5,396 nucleotides of DNA from an uncultured Gemmatimonadota bacterium (lineage in GTDB: Bacteria; Gemmatimonadota; Gemmatimonadetes; Gemmatimonadales; Gemmatimonadaceae), in the NCBI GenBank assembly GCA_903906325.1, contig CAIVJV010000144.1, positions 1-5,396 on the forward strand. The letters run 5' to 3'. The notes under the pieces are model-generated. The model saw nothing but the letters and a program-made list of their open reading frames with translations. It did no database searches and was not told where the DNA came from. Shown here in pieces: positions 1 to 4,319 of the stretch. The translations under genes and the position numbers were made by a program. Within the stretch, counting starts at the first letter, position 1; every line of letters starts with the position of its first letter.

Positions 1-834
1 CCGGAGGCGACCATCGGCGGTGAGCCGCACCCGATTGCAGCTCCCGCAGTAGGTGTGGGTCATCGGGGTGATGACGCCGATCGTGCCCGCGGCCCCGGCG
101 ATGCGGTGATAGACGGCGGGTCCGTTCCCGCGCGCCGGTCCCTCCGCGGCGGCGAGCGTCCCGAGGGTACCGACGCGCGCGAGGACCTCCGCGCTCGGGA
201 CGACGTGTCCGTCGGTGAGGTGGGCCATCTCGCCGACCGGCATGAGCTCGATGAACCGCACGTGGACCGGGCGGTCGAGCGTGAGCCGGGCGATGTCGAC
301 GACCTCGTCGTCGTTCACCCCCCGGATCACCACCATGTTCACCTTCACCGGATCGAGCCCTGCCGCGAGTGCCGCATCGATCGCCACGAGGGGATCGAAT
401 CCGAGGTCCCGTCGCGCGATCGCGACGATCCGATCGGGGCGGAGCGAATCCACGGAGAGGTTGACCCGGTCCAATCCCGCCGCACGGAGCGCCGCCCCCA
501 GCTGCGGGAGCTTCACCCCGTTGGTGGAGAGCGCGATGTCCTCGATCCCCTCCACCGCACGCAGCTGCGCGACGAGGGACGTGAGCCCCGGACGGATGGT
601 CGGCTCGCCTCCGGTGATCCGGAGCCGACGGAGGCCGAGGGGCGCGAGCTGCGCCACGACCGCGACGATCTCCTCGTAGGAGAGGATCTCCGCCTTCGGC
701 AGCCATTCGAGCCCGCGTTCCGGCATGCAGTAGACGCACCGGAAGTTGCAGCGGTCGGTGACCGAGATGCGCAGGTACTCGATCGAGCGGCCGTGCTGGT
801 CGCGCAGCGGGGCGCCCGGCGCCGACGTGGTCAT
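1..834 (-). CDS. moaA: GTP 3',8-cyclase MoaA (radical SAM), 3' end outside window
   Basis: MoaA performs the first step of molybdenum cofactor synthesis, rearranging GTP to (8S)-3',8-cyclo-7,8-dihydroGTP, which MoaC then converts to cyclic pyranopterin monophosphate. The reading frame is open from an ATG at 834 to the window edge, giving 278 residues of a family usually near 330. The radical-SAM cluster motif CX3CX2C is complete (C29, C33, C36 in TDRCNFRCVYCMP). It is followed by the SAM-binding TGGEP (74-78), STNG (103-106) and the NLSVDSL stretch (125-131). The family-specific C-terminal iron-sulfur motif begins at C263 and C266 (YCGSCNRVR). Its third cysteine, expected near residue 280, and the C-terminal double glycine lie off the left edge. 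The start overlaps the moaE stop as ATGA, which suggests translational coupling. No strong Shine-Dalgarno sequence is seen. Identity is secure; completeness cannot be judged. Confidence 0.97.
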   Translation of the reverse strand, partial: MTTSAPGAPLRDQHGRSIEYLRISVTDRCNFRCVYCMPERGLEWLPKAEILSYEEIVAVVAQLAPLGLRRLRITGGEPTIRPGLTSLVAQLRAVEGIEDIALSTNGVKLPQLGAALRAAGLDRVNLSVDSLRPDRIVAIARRDLGFDPLVAIDAALAAGLDPVKVNMVVIRGVNDDEVVDIARLTLDRPVHVRFIELMPVGEMAHLTDGHVVPSAEVLARVGTLGTLAAAEGPARGNGPAVYHRIAGAAGTIGVITPMTHTYCGSCNRVRLTADGRLR

Positions 835-1289
835 GTCGCGACCGCCGACGTGGGCGACGTGGCCACGACCGAGCCCCCCCGATTGTCCACCCAGGCCCGC
901 GTCCCATCGACATAGTGCTCGCGCTTGAAGATCGGGACGCGCGCCTTGACCGCCTCGATCACGTAGCGCTGCGCCTCGAGGGCCGCGACCCGGCGGGGGG
1001 CGGCGACGGCGATCGCGATGCTCGCCTCGGTCACCGCGAGCGTCCCCAGGCGATGCTCGACGACGATCCGGTCGGTCGCGAAGCGCTCCGCGGCCTCGGC
1101 GAGGATCGTCTCGAGCTCCCGCAGCGCCATCGGTCCGTAGGCCTCATAGTCGATACCCGAGACCGCGCGGCCCTCATGCTGATCGCGGACGGTGCCCACG
1201 AAGAGCGTGGTCGCGCCGGTCCCGGGATGCGCCACCTCGGCCACGAGGGCCGCGATATCGAGCGGTCGGGTGACCAGCGCGGCGCGCAT
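831..1289 (-). CDS. moaE: Molybdopterin synthase catalytic subunit MoaE
   Basis: MoaE is the large subunit of molybdopterin synthase. It binds cyclic pyranopterin monophosphate and, with sulfur carried on the MoaD C-terminus, makes molybdopterin. The 152-residue length matches the family (about 150). Visible family signatures are LFVGTVR (29-35), the YEAY block with MA (48-55), HRLG (79-82) and the active-site segment KARVPIFKRE (115-124). Aligned by eye, K115 and K122 correspond to the catalytic lysines K119 and K126 of E. coli, and R35 to E. coli R39. The usual A-H-R triplet before AFEA reads P-R-R (98-100), so E. coli H103 appears to be replaced by Arg. The ATG at 1289 lies 3 bases after the moaD stop, with a G-run (GGGGG, inside the end of moaD) about 7 bases before it as a possible ribosome binding site. 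The end overlaps moaA. Confidence 0.96.
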   Translation of the reverse strand: MRAALVTRPLDIAALVAEVAHPGTGATTLFVGTVRDQHEGRAVSGIDYEAYGPMALRELETILAEAAERFATDRIVVEHRLGTLAVTEASIAIAVAAPRRVAALEAQRYVIEAVKARVPIFKREHYVDGTRAWVDNRGGSVVATSPTSAVAT

Positions 1290-1292
1290 CGG

Positions 1293-1529
1293 TCAGCCCC
1301 CGGCGACCGGCGGGATGATGGCGACCTCGTCCCCGACCTGGATCACCTGATCGGGGGTCGCGTAGCGCTGATTCACCGCGACCATCGGTTTGGGGAGTGG
1401 GCGCCCCGCCGCGCGCGACCCGATCACGTCGAGGAGGTCGGCGACGCGCGCCCCCTCCGGCAGCTCGACCGCCAAGGAAGGCCCGAAGGCATCGGCCCAC
1501 GAGGCGAACAGAAGGACGGTGGTGGTCAT
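1293..1529 (-). CDS. moaD: Molybdopterin synthase sulfur carrier subunit MoaD
   Basis: MoaD is a small ubiquitin-like protein. Its C-terminal glycine is adenylated by a MoeB-type enzyme and then thiocarboxylated, and it donates sulfur to the pterin in the MoaE active site. From the ATG at 1529 the protein has 78 residues, the normal size (about 80), and ends in the required Gly-Gly (IIPPVAGG). Other family features are the N-terminal beta strand VLLFASWAD (5-13), the helix VADLLDVI (29-36), the VAVNQRYA strand (50-57) and GDEVAIIPPVAGG (66-78). The frame stays open far upstream, but extending it would add a long low-complexity Arg/Ser/Pro sequence antisense-like to hup, so that part is not coding. 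An ATG nine codons upstream (1556) falls in the loop of a hairpin and is less likely. The gene lies 67 bases after hup and directly before moaE, with no promoter visible in the gap. Confidence 0.95.
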   Translation of the reverse strand: MTTTVLLFASWADAFGPSLAVELPEGARVADLLDVIGSRAAGRPLPKPMVAVNQRYATPDQVIQVGDEVAIIPPVAGG

Positions 1530-1546
1530 CGCCCGGCACCGCTGAG

Positions 1547-1564
1547 GGACGCCCATCGGCGTCC
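1547..1564 (-). terminator. Second of two tandem hairpins between hup and moaD (possible attenuator)
   Basis: In the minus-strand transcript this is a perfect 7-bp stem (GGACGCC / GGCGTCC) with a GATG loop, about 17 bases before the moaD ATG. No U-tract follows, so it is not a classical intrinsic terminator. It could be a weak or Rho-assisted stop, an RNA processing or stabilising element, or a control on moaD translation. The loop contains the alternative upstream ATG of moaD, which argues against that ATG being used. The structure is visible; the function is inferred. Confidence 0.45.
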
Positions 1565-1571
1565 ACGGGCT

Positions 1572-1590
1572 GGCGGGGCATCCCCCCGCC
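1572..1590 (-). terminator. First of two tandem hairpins, just after the hup stop codon
   Basis: Starting 6 bases after the hup TGA, the transcript can form a perfect 7-bp GC stem (GGCGGGG / CCCCGCC) with loop GGATG. Its place right after a highly expressed type of gene suits a transcript-end or mRNA-protecting hairpin. The expected run of U is absent (AGCCCGUGG follows), so termination would be partial or would need help. The likely effect is lower expression of the moa genes than of hup. Confidence 0.5.
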
Positions 1591-1596
1591 TTCGCC

Positions 1597-1917
1597 TCAC
1601 GCCTCGGCCTCGACCTCGAGGTCAGCGACGAGGGCGCGGAGCTCCTTGGAGGGCTTGAAGACCGGCACCGGACGCGCGGAGACCTCGACGGGCTCACCGG
1701 TCCGCGGGTTCCGGGCCATTCGGGTCTTCCGGTTCCGGATCTTGAAGGTCCCGAACCCACGGACCTCGATGTTCCGCTGCTCCTTGAGGGCGTCTTTGAT
1801 GGCGTCCAGGAAGGCGTCCACGACGCGGGCGCAGTCCTTCTTGGAGATCATCGGGCCGGAGGTCCGGGAGATGGCCTCGGTCACCTGCTCAACGAGATCG
1901 GCTTTGGTCATCGACAT
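1597..1917 (-). CDS. HU/IHF-family DNA-bending protein, IHF-like
   Basis: This is a small dimeric nucleoid protein of the HU/IHF family, which bends DNA and assists replication, recombination and transcription. It has 106 residues against about 90-100 in the family. The N-terminal helical part starts at MTKADLVEQV (3-12). The hallmark IEVRGFGTFKIRNR (50-63) follows, then the DNA-inserting arm with RNPRTG (69-74, intercalating Pro71), and the closing VFKPSKELRALV (86-97). The FKPSKELR end resembles IHF subunits more than HU (FKAGKALK), so IHF-beta-like is the better label, but HU cannot be excluded. A short acidic tail (99-106) extends past the fold. Start choice is M1 (1917) or M3 (1911); M3 fits the family alignment best. 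Neither has a Shine-Dalgarno sequence, as the leader reads GCCCCCCUCAGC. The gene has its own strong promoter candidate in the 54-base gap after carA. Confidence 0.95.
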   Translation of the reverse strand: MSMTKADLVEQVTEAISRTSGPMISKKDCARVVDAFLDAIKDALKEQRNIEVRGFGTFKIRNRKTRMARNPRTGEPVEVSARPVPVFKPSKELRALVADLEVEAEA

Positions 1918-1946
1918 GCTGAGGGGGGCAAAGCGTTCGATGGTCG

Positions 1947-1975
1947 AGTCTAGGAGCTTACTTGTTGCCTGTCAA
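1947..1975 (-). promoter_or_regulatory. Sigma70-type promoter for the HU/IHF-like gene
   Basis: On the minus strand a perfect -35 box TTGACA (1975-1970) is followed after exactly 17 bases by TAGACT (1952-1947; 4 of 6 matches to TATAAT). Transcription would start near 1940, leaving a leader of roughly 20-25 bases before the ATG at 1917. The -35 box contains the carA stop codon TGA, so the promoter partly overlaps the end of the upstream gene. Sequence match and placement are seen directly; activity is inferred. Confidence 0.75.
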
Positions 1976-1982
1976 GCGCTTG
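1970..1982 (+). promoter_or_regulatory. IHF-consensus-like site on the hup promoter
   Basis: TGTCAAGCGCTTG matches the E. coli IHF core consensus WATCAANNNNTTR at 8 of 9 specified positions (G for A at the second). It covers the -35 box of the promoter that drives an IHF-like gene, so a bound protein would block sigma contact. Autorepression of ihf genes is known in E. coli. Whether this protein shares that DNA specificity is unknown, and a one-mismatch site can occur by chance. Confidence 0.3.
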
Positions 1983-3099
1983 CGCCACTTCCTAGACTCG
2001 CTAGGAAGTCGTCGAAATGGGGCACGGCGTCATGCGGTCCGGGAGCGGCCTCAGGGTGATACTGGACCCCGAAGACCGGGCGCGAACGGTGGCGGAGCCC
2101 CTCCACCGTCCCGTCGTTCAGGTTCACATGCGTGACCTCGAGCTCGGGGGCACCGGGGATCCCGTCCGCCGTCCCCTCCACGGCGAAGCCATGGTTCTGA
2201 CTCGTGATCAGCACCTCGCCCGTGGCACGGACCTGGACGGGGTGATTCCCTCCACGGTGCCCATAGGGGAGCTTCACGGTTCGGCCGCCGAAGGTGAGTC
2301 CGAGGAGCTGATGCCCCAGGCAGATCCCGAAGACGGGGACCCCGGCCTCGACGACGGCACGGATGTTCGCTGGGGCGTACGTGACGGCCTCAGGGTCGCC
2401 CGGACCGTTGGAGAGGAAGACCCCATCGGGTCGCATCGCCAAGACCTCGGCCGCCGGGGTGGTGGAGGGCACCACCGTCACGCGACAGCCTCGCGCCTCG
2501 AACATCCGGAGGATGTTCCGCTTGATCCCGAAGTCGTAGGCGACGATGTGATGCGGGGCATCGGCGGCACCCCACTCGTAGCGCATCGTCGTCGAGACGC
2601 GCGAGGCGAGATCGAGGCCCGCCATCGACGGACAGGCGGCGAGTAGCGCCCGGTCGGTCGCCGAGGGCTCGGTGCCCGCACCGACCAAGCCACGCATCAC
2701 ACCGACCGTGCGGAGGTGCCGCGTGAGCCGCCGGGTATCCACCTCGGAGAGCACGGGGATCTGCGCCGAGGCGAGCCACTCGCCAAGCCCCTGCTCCGCA
2801 CGCCAGTTGGAGTGCGTCGCCGACAGCTCACGGACGATGACCGCTGCCACCTGCGGGATGGGGGACTCGAGGTCCTCGGTGTTCACCCCGTAGTTGCCGA
2901 TCATCGACGCCGTCATGACGACGATCTGTCCGCGGTATGAGGGATCGGTGAAGGTCTCCTGATATCCGCTCATCGAGGTGGTGAAGACGACCTCGGCGAC
3001 GGCCGGGGCGGCGAGCGGTGCGTGGAGCCGACCGAGAAAAAGGGTCCCGTCCTCGAGGAGGAGGAACCCTGGCGCCGCGTGGAGCGGAGCGCGCGTCAC
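1972..3099 (-). CDS. carA: Carbamoyl-phosphate synthetase small (glutaminase) subunit CarA
   Basis: CarA hydrolyses glutamine and channels ammonia to CarB for carbamoyl phosphate, the precursor of arginine and pyrimidines. From the GTG at 3099 it has 375 residues (E. coli 382). The N-terminal domain carries LLLEDGTLFLG (13-23) and TSMSGYQETFTDPSY (41-55). The class I glutamine amidotransferase domain starts at about residue 184, with the nucleophile C260 in FGICLGHQLLG, GHRGGNHPV (280-288), SQNHGFAV (300-307) and the H348/E350 pair in YHPEA. All catalytic triad residues are present. The frame is open to 3309, but those extra 70 residues are Arg/Gly-rich sequence overlapping secG and are not family sequence. 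GTG at 3099 is the fitting start, because the next in-frame ATG (residue 43) would cut into conserved sequence. It overlaps the secG stop as GTGA. carB is not adjacent downstream, as it is in many bacteria. Confidence 0.96.
   Translation of the reverse strand: MTRAPLHAAPGFLLLEDGTLFLGRLHAPLAAPAVAEVVFTTSMSGYQETFTDPSYRGQIVVMTASMIGNYGVNTEDLESPIPQVAAVIVRELSATHSNWRAEQGLGEWLASAQIPVLSEVDTRRLTRHLRTVGVMRGLVGAGTEPSATDRALLAACPSMAGLDLASRVSTTMRYEWGAADAPHHIVAYDFGIKRNILRMFEARGCRVTVVPSTTPAAEVLAMRPDGVFLSNGPGDPEAVTYAPANIRAVVEAGVPVFGICLGHQLLGLTFGGRTVKLPYGHRGGNHPVQVRATGEVLITSQNHGFAVEGTADGIPGAPELEVTHVNLNDGTVEGLRHRSRPVFGVQYHPEAAPGPHDAVPHFDDFLASLGSGASA
1987..2009 (-). repeat. 9-bp perfect hairpin at the 3' end of carA
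   Basis: ACTTCCTAG and CTAGGAAGT form a perfect 9-bp stem around a 5-base loop inside the last codons of carA. No U-run follows, so it is not a standard terminator. It shares bases with the right arm of the 11-bp inverted repeat, so in RNA the two pairings exclude each other. It may protect the carA mRNA end or be part of a protein-binding site; the role is inferred. Confidence 0.5.
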
Positions 3100-3482
3100 T
3101 GCTGCAGAGGCGTCGCGGGCGCAGGCGCAGGCGCCGCCTGCAGCGGAAGCCCCGCCGGGGCCTGATCCGCCGGGCCGGTCGCCGGCGCGGGCGTCGCCGC
3201 GGCCGGAGCCGGCGCGGCCACATCGTCGAGGATCGACTTGGGAGCCGCCGAGCGCGTCGACATCAGCTGGAGGACGAAGGCGAGGAAGATGAAGATCCCG
3301 CCCGCCCACCAGCTGGTCTTGGTGAGGAGGTCACCGGCCTGACGCGACCCCAGCACCGCCGGCGACGACGAGGCGCCTCCGAAGCTGGCCGCGAGGCCGC
3401 CCCCCTTCCCGGACTGCAGCAGGACCGCCGCAGCGAGGATGAGGGCATCGAGGATCAGGAGAACGAGGAGGAACGTATACAT
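3096..3482 (-). CDS. secG: Sec translocon subunit SecG with Pro/Ala-rich tail
   Basis: SecG is the small membrane subunit of the SecYEG protein-export channel and aids SecA-driven translocation. The 128 residues include a first membrane helix (about 3-22) and the conserved cytoplasmic loop LLQSGKGGGLAASFGG (21-36). A second helix (about 60-74, GGIFIFLAFVLQLM) follows, entered through the typical LLTKTSWW segment (52-59). After residue 77 comes a tail of about 50 residues, mostly Ala and Pro (88-128). This makes the protein longer than E. coli SecG (110). With the usual topology the tail would lie on the outer face of the membrane. The ATG at 3482 begins directly at the first helix; no Shine-Dalgarno sequence precedes it. 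The gene follows tpiA by 87 bases and its stop overlaps the carA start. Confidence 0.93.
   Translation of the reverse strand: MYTFLLVLLILDALILAAAVLLQSGKGGGLAASFGGASSSPAVLGSRQAGDLLTKTSWWAGGIFIFLAFVLQLMSTRSAAPKSILDDVAAPAPAAATPAPATGPADQAPAGLPLQAAPAPAPATPLQQ
3099..3221 (-). repeat. Low-complexity Ala/Pro-coding tail of secG with GGCGCA tandem hexamers
   Basis: Residues 88-128 of SecG are dominated by Ala and Pro (for example APAPAPA), ending with two PLQ motifs (113-115 and 125-127). On the plus strand, 3118-3135 is a tandem hexamer, GGCGCA twice then GGCGCC. It overlaps the near-palindrome GCAGGCG-C-CGCCTGC at 3127-3141. Such repeats can vary in length between strains by slippage. Confidence 0.7.
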
Positions 3483-3510
3483 GGCGACCCGACCACTGGG
3501 TGTGGAAGAA

Positions 3511-3537
3511 CGAGGTAAGCCTCGAAGAATAGCGAGG
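3511..3537 (-). promoter_or_regulatory. Alternative hairpins in the tpiA-secG gap
   Basis: The minus-strand RNA holds CCUCG (3537-3533), CGAGG (3524-3520) and CCUCG (3515-3511). The middle CGAGG can pair with either neighbour, giving a 5-bp stem with an 8-base loop, or a 5-bp stem with a CUUA loop followed by UUCUU. The two stems exclude each other. The second, with its short U-rich tail, resembles a weak terminator or attenuator after pgk-tpiA. The stems are short, so this is tentative. Confidence 0.35.
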
Positions 3538-3555
3538 TTATGCCGCTGAAGGCAA
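3526..3555 (-). promoter_or_regulatory. Possible sigma70-type promoter for secG-carA
   Basis: On the minus strand TTGCCT (3555-3550) and TATTCT (3531-3526) are spaced by 18 bases; each matches four of six consensus positions. The start point would be near 3518, giving a leader of about 35 bases to the secG ATG. It lies in the only sizeable gap of the pgk-tpiA-secG-carA run. The match is modest and secG could equally be read from the pgk promoter. Confidence 0.35.
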
Positions 3556-3569
3556 CCGGTCGACGCCCC

Positions 3570-4319
3570 TCAGCTCCGGACGATCGCCAGCCACTGCTCG
3601 GCGTCGAGGCTCGCCCCGCCGACGAGCACCCCGTCGACGTCCTCCACCGCGAGGAGTCCGGCGACGTTGGCTCGGTTCACACTGCCGCCGTAGAGGACGG
3701 GGACCGCCCCACTCCGCTCCCCACCCAGGGCCCGGAGTTCGGTCTTGAGCGCGGCGTGGGCCTCCGCGGCGTCCTGCGGGGTCGCGGTGCGCCCCGTCCC
3801 GATCGCCCAGACCGGCTCGTAGGCGATGAGGACACCCGCCACCACGCCGGCCTCCTGGCCCTCGAGCGCCGCGCGGAGTTGCCGGCGGATCACGCGCAAC
3901 GTCTCGCCTGCCTCCCGCTCGGGGAGCGTCTCGCCGACGCAGATCACCGGGGTCAGGCCGGCCTTGAGCGCCGCCGCGACCTTCTTCGCGGTATCGGCCT
4001 CGGTCTCGCCGAAGAGATGCCGCCGCTCCGAATGCCCGATGAGCACGAAGCGCGCGCCGGCCCCGCGGGCGAGCCCGGCGGAGATCTCCCCGGTGAAGGC
4101 GCCGCTGTCCTCCCAGTGGATGTTCTGCACGCCCGCTTGGAGGTCGGCGCGATCGTGGATCGCCTCGACTACCGAATGGAGCGAGAGCGCCGGAGGGAAG
4201 AAGAGCACCCGCCGATCGGTCTGGCGCGCATACTGCCCGACGAAGGTCCGCATGAAGAGCGCGGCGTCGGCAGGCGCCTGGTTCATCTTCCAATTGGCCG
4301 CGAAGACGAGCGACTTCAT
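3570..4319 (-). CDS. tpiA: Triosephosphate isomerase
   Basis: TpiA interconverts dihydroxyacetone phosphate and glyceraldehyde 3-phosphate in the cytoplasm, acting as a dimeric TIM barrel. It has 249 residues, the standard length. The active-site residues are all visible: N9 and K11 in AANWKMN, H96 in the IGHSERR segment (94-100) and E168 in AYEPVWAIGTGRTAT. That last segment includes the flexible lid loop. The phosphate-binding YGGSVN (210-215) and GVLVGGASL (230-238) also fit. The ATG at 4319 gives the correct N-terminus (MKSLVFAANWKMN) and overlaps the pgk stop as ATGA. AGGTGG just upstream, inside the end of pgk, could serve as ribosome binding site. The pgk-tpiA pairing puts two glycolytic steps under common control. 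Confidence 0.98.
   Translation of the reverse strand: MKSLVFAANWKMNQAPADAALFMRTFVGQYARQTDRRVLFFPPALSLHSVVEAIHDRADLQAGVQNIHWEDSGAFTGEISAGLARGAGARFVLIGHSERRHLFGETEADTAKKVAAALKAGLTPVICVGETLPEREAGETLRVIRRQLRAALEGQEAGVVAGVLIAYEPVWAIGTGRTATPQDAAEAHAALKTELRALGGERSGAVPVLYGGSVNRANVAGLLAVEDVDGVLVGGASLDAEQWLAIVRS

Larger units (their letters stand above)
1945..2000. repeat. 11-bp perfect inverted repeat flanking the hup -35 box
   Basis: CGAGTCTAGGA (1945-1955) and its exact reverse complement TCCTAGACTCG (1990-2000) are separated by 34 bases. The left arm covers the hup -10 box and the right arm lies in the last codons of carA. The dyad centre (1972.5) is the centre of the -35 hexamer, so the right arm presents a TAGACT at the mirror position on the plus strand. 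It could be a paired operator or a long-range RNA stem in the carA transcript. Confidence 0.6.

Noticed and set aside
1530..1596. Molybdenum cofactor riboswitch before moaD
   Set aside because: The 67-base gap holds only two simple hairpins and is too short for the known Moco riboswitch, and I see no matching multi-stem layout.
1530..1760. Extended moaD frame starting inside hup
   Set aside because: The added residues are low-complexity Arg/Ser/Pro sequence from another frame of hup; MoaD is normal length from 1529.
1909..1942. 6-bp pairing of the hup leader (CATCGA) with the start region (TCGATG)
   Set aside because: A 6-bp stem across a 22-base loop is weak and easily arises by chance; not reported as a regulatory element.
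55..2059. Long plus-strand open frames (55-915, 215-679, 915-1658, 1397-2059)
   Set aside because: They lie opposite moaA, moaE, moaD and hup, have Arg/Asp/Pro/Gly-rich composition typical of antisense frames in GC-rich DNA, and show no recognisable domain.
3127..3141. Near-palindrome GCAGGCG-C-CGCCTGC in secG
   Set aside because: It follows from the repetitive Ala/Pro codons and needs no separate function.
3100..3309. 70-residue N-terminal extension of carA
   Set aside because: It overlaps secG in another frame, is Arg/Gly/Ala-rich and has no CarA similarity; the GTG at 3099 gives the family length.
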